64,000 nt of DNA. Origin: a virus. The notes beneath the pieces were generated by a model. That model saw only the letters and a list, made by a program, of their open reading frames with translations. It was not told the DNA's origin and did not search any database. Where the stretch lies: positions 1-64,000 of IMG/VR virus record IMGVR_UViG_3300009550_000013, one strand, 5' to 3'. Shown piece by piece: positions 1-6,997 of the stretch; within the stretch, counting starts at the first letter, position 1, and the number at the start of each line of letters is the position of its first letter. Both the position numbers and the translations under genes were made by a program.

Positions 1-352
1 GACATAAAAAAATCTGGAGTGAATTATTTTCAAAAAAGTTTCATAGAGACCCAGAGAGTATAGGGTAATATAGGGCTCTAGTCACCCCCAAACTTGGAGC
101 TTTTGGAGAATTCGGGCTCGGTGAGAATGGGGTGGAATGCCGCGAATAAAGCCTCTCGACTCTTCTTAAAGTGTTCTCAACATGGCTCTCCTCTCTAGAC
201 TTTTCTTACTATAATAGCGCCCCATCAATAAAGTGTGTCACCTTTGTGAGGGCATTATGTCTTCCGGGCCGGTCAAAATTTCCAGGGTCCGGGAAAAGAA
301 TAAAAAACCTTTTTTGCAGGTGATATATAAGTTATAATAAAAACGAACGACT
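1..352. other. Non-coding leader region, relatively GC-rich
   Basis: No ORF longer than about 26 codons is visible. The composition is clearly richer in G and C than the neighbouring genes, and there are several G- or C-runs. I see no tRNA or rRNA signature. The last 30 bases carry the TATATAA promoter-like motif of the next gene. The stretch could hold a structured RNA, a replication or packaging site, or simply be a module boundary. Nothing in it allows a firm choice. Confidence 0.5.
322..330 (+). promoter_or_regulatory. Putative phage promoter motif GATATATAA
   Basis: GATATATAA lies 31 bases before the ATG at 353. The same core recurs 27-37 bases before many other operon starts in this window, so it is probably a phage-specific -10-type (late-like) element. 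Confidence 0.45.
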
Positions 353-838
353 ATGAACAACTTAGACAACTTTAACGAATTTAATGAATCTTTAAATGAA
401 TCCTTAAATGAAGAAAGACACGATGCTACAACAAGAGATTTAGCAAGTAAAGTTACACAGCTTTTTTATAACGTTGAATTCTGGAGATTTAGAGATGCTA
501 TGAATTTGGTTATAAGAAGACACTATAACAGAAAAGCACAGTTTCAAGAAAGTGTGGTGACTGAAGCTAAAATTTCAAACCAAGAATTCTATACTATTAA
601 ACAACATGCTGAAGATTATCCCTTGGATGATGGAAGTAGACTATATGTATGGCAGGAAACTATTAATGGTTTTGGTGGTGAAGGTGAAACCATGGTTAGA
701 ATGGCTTTAGCTAATGGAACTATAGTAGATTTCAAGAAGGTTGAAAATAGATTGGAACTAAGACATAGACTTGATATAGAGAGTTGGATGGATGATGCTG
801 AATCTGGAAACAAGGCTGCTATAGCAGGTTTAAGATAA
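353..838 (+). CDS. Hypothetical protein with capsid-targeting-like N-terminus
   Basis: A 161-residue protein of unknown function. Its first 24 residues are rich in N, F, L and E and contain two L-N-E triplets. They resemble the N-termini of the next two genes and of the ATP-grasp protein at 22982. In T4, internal head proteins carry a comparable leader (F-x-x-F then I/L-x-E) that is cut by the prohead protease. The remainder looks globular, mixed alpha/beta and acidic. It is the first of three adjacent genes with this leader, behind a TATATAA motif. Packaging in the head is inferred only from the leader. Confidence 0.75.
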   Translation: MNNLDNFNEFNESLNESLNEERHDATTRDLASKVTQLFYNVEFWRFRDAMNLVIRRHYNRKAQFQESVVTEAKISNQEFYTIKQHAEDYPLDDGSRLYVWQETINGFGGEGETMVRMALANGTIVDFKKVENRLELRHRLDIESWMDDAESGNKAAIAGLR

Positions 839-850
839 AAATAAATAATT

Positions 851-1234
851 ATGAAAAGAGTAGGGAATTTTAAAGACTTTTTAAATGAAGAGTTAAATGA
901 AAAAATTGCTAGTAACCAAGTAAGAGGATTCCGTAAGGAATTAGACAGTGCTATTACTAGTGCAGTAACTAGAGCATTTGATTTAGGAGCTAGTCCTTCT
1001 GAGTCTGCTGAGAATGTTCAAGAATTAGAGACTATGATTAATCAGATATTTGCAGATGCTGTAAAGAGTGTATCTGAATCTAATGATATTAATAGTGTAA
1101 ATGAATCTAAAGGTCCTAGTTTATCAATGACTTGTGCTTCTGATTCAGAGGAACATGCTGATTCTATCAAAGACGAATTAGGTCGTTGGTTAGGTAAAGC
1201 AGGTGCTAGTAACGTTGATATAAGTATCAAGTAA
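851..1234 (+). CDS. Hypothetical protein with capsid-targeting-like N-terminus
   Basis: A 127-residue protein starting M-K-R-V-G-N-F-K-D-F-L-N-E-E-L-N-E. The F-x-x-F-L-N-E leader matches the neighbouring genes and is followed by a second possible L-N-E cleavage site. The body is predicted mostly helical, with many Ser, Ala and Glu residues. I recognise no domain. It lies 12 bases after the previous stop, so it is co-transcribed. A small internal head protein is a reasonable guess; function is unknown. Confidence 0.75.
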   Translation: MKRVGNFKDFLNEELNEKIASNQVRGFRKELDSAITSAVTRAFDLGASPSESAENVQELETMINQIFADAVKSVSESNDINSVNESKGPSLSMTCASDSEEHADSIKDELGRWLGKAGASNVDISIK

Positions 1235-1236
1235 TT

Positions 1237-1665
1237 ATGAGAAATCTACAGTATTTTAATGACTTCTTAAATGAAGGTAAAGATAATTGGTTAGCTAAAA
1301 TCAAAAAGTATTTCTTTGGACTTAAACCTGGTAATTTAATTTTAAGACCTCAAACTGGTTCAGATAGAGAGGGAAGGTTGTATATGTTAGTAGACCCTTT
1401 AGAAGATAATGAAGGATTTATCAAGGTTCATCAAGTTGGAGGTATACATAGAAGAGAATTTGACAATTCATTATATTGTAGTTTAGTTTTTAATACTAAA
1501 AATACTAAAGTAGTAGGAATAATGCAGAACCATGATGACTTTACATCATATAGGAAATTAAAGTCTGAAGAGATTAAGATGGTTAAAGAGGCATTAAAAG
1601 AATCAGATTCTAAAAGGTATATTGACATTGTAAAAAAGAATACGGGTCTAGATATAAAAATATAA
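1237..1665 (+). CDS. Hypothetical protein with capsid-targeting-like N-terminus
   Basis: A 142-residue protein starting M-R-N-L-Q-Y-F-N-D-F-L-N-E-G, the cleanest example of the shared leader. After the leader comes a basic helix and then a compact beta-rich domain at about residues 30-100, containing P-G-N-L-I-L-R-P, which could be a small SH3-like barrel. That fold guess is weak. It starts two bases after the previous stop. A terminator-like hairpin follows at 1695, so this ends the three-gene unit. Confidence 0.75.
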   Translation: MRNLQYFNDFLNEGKDNWLAKIKKYFFGLKPGNLILRPQTGSDREGRLYMLVDPLEDNEGFIKVHQVGGIHRREFDNSLYCSLVFNTKNTKVVGIMQNHDDFTSYRKLKSEEIKMVKEALKESDSKRYIDIVKKNTGLDIKI

Positions 1666-1694
1666 GTATACGACCCACTCGAAAAAAGGATTCT

Positions 1695-1725
1695 CCCCGA
1701 TGTTATCGTAGCATTGGGGTTCTTT
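1695..1725 (+). terminator. Terminator-like hairpin
   Basis: CCCCGATG and CATTGGGG pair (one G-T pair) around a 9-base loop, followed by a short T-rich run. It sits 30 bases after the stop of the preceding gene. The T-run is interrupted, so termination efficiency is uncertain. Confidence 0.4.
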
Positions 1726-1816
1726 ATGCCCCATTATTAGACCTACAAGAGGGGGTTGTGGCTGACTTAAAGAGCCCGTAGGGGTTATAGAATAAAAATT
1801 TCCTTGATAAAATAGA

Positions 1817-1848
1817 CTTTAGAGGGTGAATACTTTTTTTCTCTAAAG
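1817..1848. other. Perfect 8-bp inverted repeat in non-coding DNA
   Basis: CTTTAGAG and CTCTAAAG enclose a 16-base T-rich loop. It lies between genes with no adjacent T-tail, so it is more likely RNA structure or a protein site than a terminator. Confidence 0.35.
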
Positions 1849-1983
1849 AAAATCCGAGAGGAAAATAAGTGATTATATTAGAATACTTTTGAGAATCAGA
1901 GGGGTTAAGCTATAATCTTAGAATAGATTATTATCATAATATAATGTTGTTTCACGGAGGGACTATTTTATAGGTTTCATCAA

Positions 1984-1993
1984 ATATATAAAA
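1984..1993 (+). promoter_or_regulatory. Putative phage promoter motif ATATATAAAA
   Basis: This is the TATATAA core found before many operons here. It lies about 60 bases upstream of the structural gene at 2045, longer than the usual 27-37 base spacing. Confidence 0.35.
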
Positions 1994-2044
1994 AGAATAA
2001 CTTACATAGTGTGAGTTTAAAAAAATAAAAAAAACAAAATTAAA

Positions 2045-4069
2045 ATGGCAGAATTAAACGCAGGCGTCAATAGATACGTTCTAGGCGCGACCGGACCTAA
2101 TGGAAAGACGGCATTTACAACAGAAACACCTGGAGCTACAGGTTTCGGTGAATCTACACACCACTTTGAAAAATCATCAGGAGATACAGGAGTATTTGTA
2201 TATAGTTCTGATGTTACTTCAATTACAGTATGGCAAAAAATATCCGGATCTTGGAAAAATTGTGGTACCACTGGTAATATAGGGCAATTAAGTGAAACAT
2301 CACCTATGTGGAATTTATCCTTTGCATGGCGAGATGGAGCAACACACATGCATTTTCAAGCAGATGGTGTTAGCTCAGCCGGTGAAGAATTAAGAGTTAT
2401 TAGAATTGAAGAAAATATGATAGCTTCACTTAAAGGAAATGGTAAAGAACTTATACTATTATTAGATGGTGCAGGAGTTGATGATTCGGATTCTGATGGA
2501 GATATCGAAGTAACTAGTGGAGTTGGATATGTTAGACATAAAATAGACTATAAAACTACAACAGTTGACGGAACAACAGGAGCATTCGATATTGAACTAG
2601 GCGTTCAAGCTTCAGGAGGTGTTATTATCTTAAACGATACTACGGTATTAAAAGTTTCTGAAAAAACAGCATGGGATGGAACGAATACCGTATTTGAAGG
2701 TATTAATCCAACACTAGTTGCATTTAAGAAAAAAGATGAGGTATATTTTTGGTACCAAGAAGGTAGTACTTATACAGGTAACGTATCTGATGGTGCTATT
2801 TCTGGAGCTACTGTAACTGATGTTGCAACAGGAGCTACAGCATTAACAGATTCTAATGGAGACTTTACATTCTCATCAACACCAAGTGGAGTTATTGAAT
2901 CTACAGGAGGAGTTGATGTCGTAACTGGAGATGCGTACGTTGGTACACTTAAAGGAAATGGAGACTACTTAGTAATTTCCCCATTAACTACTGCAGCAAT
3001 TGAAGTTGCAGCTGATTCTGGTGTTTCATTTGACCAAGCAGTTGATGATATTTTAGATAATTCAGAAGCTCTTTTTGGAATTGCATTCTCAAAAGATGAC
3101 AAAGATGAATTATTAACTAAAAGATTTATCGATGAAGCGGCAAATGGAAATACTAAAGCTATTAAAGGTTCAGCATTGATGTCATTATTAGATTCTTCAG
3201 CTGAAGTTTATGGTGAAGCATTAACACACATGTCAGATGCAACTGCAGGAAACCTTGCAAGTGATTCTTCTGATGGTAAAAAAGAAGCATACAAAGGTAT
3301 TGCAAGATTAGTTAGAGAAGCAAAATTATTGACAAGCGACCAAGTAAACGACCTTTCAGAACCTTTAGTTGCTGATGCTACTAAAGTAACTGATAACGTA
3401 GCTTTAAATAAAGGAGCAGCTACTGTTAATATAACATTATTAAATTCAAGAGGTTCAGCTTATAAATCTCAAGTTGGAAATTTAGTAAAAGAAAGAAGTG
3501 AAGATTTTAGAGAAGCACTAGATGATAGATATGATGAGAACTATGCTATCACAAGAGTACAGTCTATCGCTAAAACTACTAAGAATGAAGATAAAACAGC
3601 TTTAGAAGCATTCACAGGTGCAGGTATAAATGATACCTTAACTAAAACTACAGTAGACAATACTAAAGTTAATCAAATTGGTAGTGTTCCAAATAAAACA
3701 GTAGAAGAGACTAAGTATTCAATAACTGAGGCTACTGTAACAAGCCTATCTACCACTGATACTTCCGATCTAGATGAAGTAGCTTCAGATTTAAAACTTG
3801 GAAAAGGTGAAACAAGAGCATACGGATATATTAGTTTAGCTGTAAAATCTCAGCTTTACTTAAAAGTAGGAGGTAAAGAGGCAAAATACGAACCTATAAC
3901 TTTTAAAAATGGAAAAGATGGTTACATAGGTAATTCTATTGAGTTGAGTAAATCAAAAAAATATAGAGGAGGTAAAATGACTATAGGTCTAAATATTTAT
4001 ACTTTTGATTTTAATGGTATAATAACTGCAATAGAATCAGCAGCTCCAGGTAAAGGTAAAGGTAAATAA
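2045..4069 (+). CDS. Large virion surface protein with Ig/CNA-B-like domain
   Basis: A 674-residue protein, probably a fibre, head decoration or adhesin. The N-terminal 120 residues are Gly/Thr/Ser-rich and beta-like. Around residues 245-290 is a segment with S-G-A-T-V-T-D and S-N-G-D-F-T-F, typical of carboxypeptidase-regulatory-like/CNA-B beta-sandwich domains. A helical, Asp/Glu/Lys-rich middle part (about 310-560) follows, then a short beta C-terminus ending in Gly-Lys repeats. The start ATG is preceded by an A-rich tract. A strong terminator follows directly, so it is probably a single-gene unit. Host-surface binding or capsid decoration is inferred; the location on the particle is unknown. 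Confidence 0.7.
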   Translation: MAELNAGVNRYVLGATGPNGKTAFTTETPGATGFGESTHHFEKSSGDTGVFVYSSDVTSITVWQKISGSWKNCGTTGNIGQLSETSPMWNLSFAWRDGATHMHFQADGVSSAGEELRVIRIEENMIASLKGNGKELILLLDGAGVDDSDSDGDIEVTSGVGYVRHKIDYKTTTVDGTTGAFDIELGVQASGGVIILNDTTVLKVSEKTAWDGTNTVFEGINPTLVAFKKKDEVYFWYQEGSTYTGNVSDGAISGATVTDVATGATALTDSNGDFTFSSTPSGVIESTGGVDVVTGDAYVGTLKGNGDYLVISPLTTAAIEVAADSGVSFDQAVDDILDNSEALFGIAFSKDDKDELLTKRFIDEAANGNTKAIKGSALMSLLDSSAEVYGEALTHMSDATAGNLASDSSDGKKEAYKGIARLVREAKLLTSDQVNDLSEPLVADATKVTDNVALNKGAATVNITLLNSRGSAYKSQVGNLVKERSEDFREALDDRYDENYAITRVQSIAKTTKNEDKTALEAFTGAGINDTLTKTTVDNTKVNQIGSVPNKTVEETKYSITEATVTSLSTTDTSDLDEVASDLKLGKGETRAYGYISLAVKSQLYLKVGGKEAKYEPITFKNGKDGYIGNSIELSKSKKYRGGKMTIGLNIYTFDFNGIITAIESAAPGKGKGK

Positions 4070-4094
4070 AAATAATTTTTACTGAAACATAATT

Positions 4095-4122
4095 AAAAAG
4101 CCAGCATTTGCTGGCTTTTTTT
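4095..4122 (+). terminator. Strong rho-independent terminator
   Basis: A 12-bp stem, with AAAAAGCCAGCA pairing with TGCTGGCTTTTT and almost no loop, ends in a T-run just after the structural gene at 2045. Confidence 0.9.
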
Positions 4123-4156
4123 GTTAAACATTTTTGAGAAATCATATATAAATTAT

Positions 4157-4468
4157 ATGAAACAAATGCCAGAACAATTAGAGTATTTTACAGAACCTGA
4201 AAAACTTGAACTCTTTTTAAAAGAAAGACATGCTGAAATTTCTAAAAAAATAGCAGAATTTTTAATATGGGCTCTAGAAAACGATGAAGAAGCATTTATA
4301 TTTGCAGATATTTTATTAGACGATGGAGAAAGACTAGAAAATATGCAGCTTGGATGTGAAAAAAGAGACTATTTAGAAGCATTAGAAAAACAATTAAATC
4401 ACATGGTAGAATTCGAAGAATTCGAATTATGTGAAGAATTACAAAAATGGATAACTTTATTAAAATGA
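4157..4468 (+). CDS. Small acidic helical protein, UVR-like C-terminus
   Basis: A 103-residue all-helical acidic protein of unknown function. I place the start at the ATG at 4157; an in-frame TTG at 4121 lies inside the terminator tail and is unlikely. CATATATAAA lies immediately upstream. The C-terminus F-E-E-F-E-L-C-E-E-L-Q-K matches a motif (E-Y/F-E-x-C-x-x-L/V) shared by small proteins at 9988, 25907, 27942 and 28473. The motif resembles the UVR helical hairpin of UvrB, ClpC and McsA. It may be an adaptor, as inferred from the phage ClpC also having a UVR motif. Confidence 0.7.
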   Translation: MKQMPEQLEYFTEPEKLELFLKERHAEISKKIAEFLIWALENDEEAFIFADILLDDGERLENMQLGCEKRDYLEALEKQLNHMVEFEEFELCEELQKWITLLK

Positions 4469-4563
4469 AATACTACTCAACATGTACTGTAGAAGGGCTT
4501 ATATGGAAATGGGAATTAGTAGGTAGGTCCCTGTAACCGGGCACCCAATCAAAAATTAAAATT

Positions 4564-5220
4564 ATGAATGAAAACGATAGAGCAAGAGATGCTTGGCAAG
4601 TATTAAGAATACAAGGAGAATTTACAAAAGGATTCGACGAATTAGCAGAATTAGGACCATGTATATCGATTTTTGGTTCGGCTAGAACTAAAGAAGATAA
4701 CAAATATTATACCAACGCGAAAGAATTTTCAGAATTATGTGTTAAGAACGGATTTGGTGTTATAACCGGAGGAGGACCTGGTATTATGGAAGCAGCTAAC
4801 AAGGGCGCATATAAATCTAAAGAAGGATCTGTAGGTCTTTCAATACAACTACCTTTTGAGGCTAAAGAAAATGACTATATAGATAAATTAGTAGAATGCA
4901 GATACTTTTTTACTAGAAAAGTTTTCTTTTTAAAATATGCACAAGCATTTGTTGGGTATCCTGGAGGTTTTGGAACTTTAGATGAGTTATTCGAAACCTT
5001 AACACTTATTCAATGTGGACACATGAGAAGAGTACCGGTAGTTCTTGTAGGTGTAAGTTATTGGAGACCACTTATACATTGGTTAAAAGATACTATGTGT
5101 AAAGAGGAAGGTAATATTTCTGAAAAAGATTTTGACTTATTTACAATAGTAGATACTCCACAAGAAGCAATGGATTATATTATTCAAACACGAAAATATC
5201 AAGCAGATATTAATTTTTAA
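4564..5220 (+). CDS. LOG-family (lysine decarboxylase-like) phosphoribohydrolase
   Basis: A 218-residue protein of the LOG/Rossmann family. The family motifs are clear: I-F-G-S-A-R at about 37-42, G-G-G-P-G-I-M-E-A at 69-77 and P-G-G-F-G-T-L-D-E at 133-141. Characterised members cleave nucleoside 5'-monophosphates to base plus ribose 5-phosphate, and some act in cytokinin activation. Length is normal for the family. In a phage it might recycle nucleotides or remove a modified or signalling nucleotide; the substrate is not readable from sequence. Roughly 95 bases of mostly non-coding DNA precede it. Confidence 0.9.
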   Translation: MNENDRARDAWQVLRIQGEFTKGFDELAELGPCISIFGSARTKEDNKYYTNAKEFSELCVKNGFGVITGGGPGIMEAANKGAYKSKEGSVGLSIQLPFEAKENDYIDKLVECRYFFTRKVFFLKYAQAFVGYPGGFGTLDELFETLTLIQCGHMRRVPVVLVGVSYWRPLIHWLKDTMCKEEGNISEKDFDLFTIVDTPQEAMDYIIQTRKYQADINF

Positions 5221-5264
5221 ACAAAAAAGATTATTATAATATAATAATAAAATATTAACGTACT

Positions 5265-5483
5265 ATGAAAAAAAGTAAAATTGTAGAAGCTTTAAGAACA
5301 CAAGCACTTGCTGATAAAGCAAAAGCATTAATGGCATTAGACCTTTTAGAAAATCAAGCAGCTGGTATCGGTGACCATACAGCAAATGACTTTATGAAAG
5401 ACGCTCAAGAAGCGTTATCACTTCTTGTAGATGCAGATGATAAATTAGAGGCGATTCGAATCTATTTCCCGACAAAATTATGA
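5265..5483 (+). CDS. Small helical hypothetical protein
   Basis: A 72-residue Ala/Leu/Asp-rich protein predicted to form two or three helices. I recognise no domain. It starts after an AT-rich gap with ATAATATAATAATAAA and overlaps the next gene by ATGA, so translation of the two is probably coupled. Unknown function. Confidence 0.7.
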   Translation: MKKSKIVEALRTQALADKAKALMALDLLENQAAGIGDHTANDFMKDAQEALSLLVDADDKLEAIRIYFPTKL

Positions 5484-5716
5484 GTGATTTAACCATAACT
5501 TTGATTATTTCTGGTTTAGTAATAACAAGTCTTCTTCTTTTGGTTAAAACTTGGAGGTCTCTAAATAATAAAGTAGATTTTAAAGAATTAAACAGAAGAC
5601 AGATTCTTTTAGAAAAAGAGTTTTATGAAGTAATTTATAAGAATAAAAAAGACATCGAATACTTAAAAGAAAATAATCTTAACAAAAAATCTTTAAATAA
5701 AAACAAAGTTTCTTAA
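5480..5716 (+). CDS. Small membrane protein with coiled tail
   Basis: A 78-residue protein with one N-terminal membrane segment (about residues 4-24) followed by a charged Lys/Asn/Glu-rich helix. The start overlaps the stop of the previous gene (ATGA). The single-span anchor and cytoplasmic coil recall spanins or holin partners, but no lysis gene is next to it, so I assign no role. Confidence 0.65.
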   Translation: MSDLTITLIISGLVITSLLLLVKTWRSLNNKVDFKELNRRQILLEKEFYEVIYKNKKDIEYLKENNLNKKSLNKNKVS

Positions 5717-5796
5717 TAATATATTATATAAAATTGATATAAAACTTTGAATTCTTAAGTGCTTTCTAGATAGATATAATAAATACCATTCTATTT

Positions 5797-6483
5797 ATGA
5801 GCATTGACTTTACACTAATCTTTTATTCGATAGGTATACCATTTATTTATTTATGGTTTCTATACGGGTTTTCTAAAAAAAATCTTTTTGAAATAAGCGA
5901 TTTAGTTAAAGCTGTTTTTTTAGGATTTATTTCAACAATATTTACAACATATAGTTATGCTGCTTTTCCAGTAGATTGGTATGACTTAGATGTTTTTCAA
6001 CAATATTTCTATCAAGTTGCAGTAAGAGAAGAAGTTTCAAAGTTTTTAGCATTTTTATTACTAATTAATTTTTCTATAAAAAGAAAATTAAAACCATTAG
6101 CATTAATGTATTTATGCGGTATAGTAGGGTTTGGTTTTGGAGTCCAAGAAAATATGATTTATTATCATAGATATGGTATAGAAACTTTATTAGTTAGAAA
6201 CTTCAGTTCTTTATTAGCGCATACTATATTTGGAATGTTTACTGGTTATTGGTTTGCATTAGGACAATCTAAGTTAAAAGAACTTAATATAAATTATCTT
6301 AAAAAAGTTCAACCCTATTTTTATACTACTATTGGTTTGGTTTCATCAATTATGTTTCATGGACTTTGGAATTATAATTTAGGAACTTCAGGTTGGGCAG
6401 CAGATTCTATAATGTACTTAATGATGATAATTGGATTTTTAATTATCAGCATATATAATAATAATTTAAAAAATATAAAATAA
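5797..6483 (+). CDS. PrsW-family intramembrane metalloprotease
   Basis: A 228-residue multi-pass membrane protein with about seven hydrophobic segments. All PrsW motifs are present: E-E-V-S-K (78-82), Q-E-N-M-I-Y-Y (117-123), H142 in L-A-H-T, and H-G-L-W-N (188-192). PrsW proteases cut membrane-anchored regulators such as anti-sigma factors within the lipid bilayer; Bacillus PrsW cleaves RsiW. The active-site residues look intact, so it is probably an active protease. A role in rewiring host envelope-stress signalling or in removing host or competing-phage membrane proteins is inferred. It is followed by a gene starting one base after its stop. Confidence 0.85.
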   Translation: MSIDFTLIFYSIGIPFIYLWFLYGFSKKNLFEISDLVKAVFLGFISTIFTTYSYAAFPVDWYDLDVFQQYFYQVAVREEVSKFLAFLLLINFSIKRKLKPLALMYLCGIVGFGFGVQENMIYYHRYGIETLLVRNFSSLLAHTIFGMFTGYWFALGQSKLKELNINYLKKVQPYFYTTIGLVSSIMFHGLWNYNLGTSGWAADSIMYLMMIIGFLIISIYNNNLKNIK

Positions 6484-6484
6484 A

Positions 6485-6946
6485 TTGCTATTTAAAAAAA
6501 TAAACGATGAGTCATTATTTGAATTATCAAGCTACATCAAAGAATATATTGAGCTTAATAAAGAACATAATGTTAAAATTTACTTAGGAACTGATAGTCA
6601 AAATAAGTCTAATAGAACTACTTACGCAACTACAATAGTTTTTCATATAGGAAATACTGGGTGCCATGTTATATACTCTAAAGAAAATGTACCCTTAATA
6701 TCAGTTGCTAATTATTGGGATAGATTATGGGGAGAAGTTGAAAGATCTGTGAAAGTAGCAATATATTTAAGAGATAATAATATCGAAATACACAGTATAG
6801 GGTTAGACTTAAATTCAGACCCCAATACTAAATCAAATAAACTTGTTCAGTCGGCAGTAGGTTACGTAGAAGGTTTAGGTTTTAAAGCTAAAATAAAACC
6901 AGATATATTACCAAGTATAAAAGCTGCTGACGATTTAGCAAGATAA
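6485..6946 (+). CDS. YkuK/DUF458-like RNase H-fold protein
   Basis: A 153-residue protein. The N-terminal core Y-L-G-T-D-S-Q (about 33-39), a T-T-Y-A-T-T-I-V strand and a later acidic L-D-L-N-S-D motif fit the DUF458/YkuK family of predicted RNase H-like nucleases. The start is TTG at 6485, one base after the prsW stop; no ATG lies early enough to keep the first strand. Substrate is unknown. A role in RNA processing or turnover is possible for the family. Confidence 0.75.
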   Translation: MLFKKINDESLFELSSYIKEYIELNKEHNVKIYLGTDSQNKSNRTTYATTIVFHIGNTGCHVIYSKENVPLISVANYWDRLWGEVERSVKVAIYLRDNNIEIHSIGLDLNSDPNTKSNKLVQSAVGYVEGLGFKAKIKPDILPSIKAADDLAR

Positions 6947-6997
6947 ATAAATAAACATTTTGTAGATTTTAAATACAATAAATATAAAAAAGAAACA

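Larger units (their letters stand above)
1666..2044. other. Non-coding region with several hairpins
   Basis: This holds 379 bases without an ORF. It contains a terminator-like hairpin (1695-1725), a perfect 8-bp stem CTTTAGAG/CTCTAAAG with a 16-base loop (1817-1848), a 6-bp stem TAATCT/AGATTA (1913-1930) and a TATATAAAA motif near 1984. The middle is G-rich. It could encode a small structured RNA or be a long regulated leader of the structural gene at 2045. I see no tRNA. Confidence 0.45.

Noticed and set aside
257-337. 26-codon ORF in the 5' non-coding region
   Set aside because: It runs through the promoter-like motif of the next gene and has no supporting features.
1-2044. Possible tRNA genes in the GC-rich gaps
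   Set aside because: No cloverleaf, T-loop or acceptor pairing could be found by eye.
4465-4536. 23-codon ORF overlapping the stop of the gene at 4157
   Set aside because: Too short and with no recognisable pattern; the ATGA overlap alone is not enough.
5480-5716. Spanin or holin call for the small membrane protein
   Set aside because: No endolysin or partner gene is close, and topology alone is too weak.
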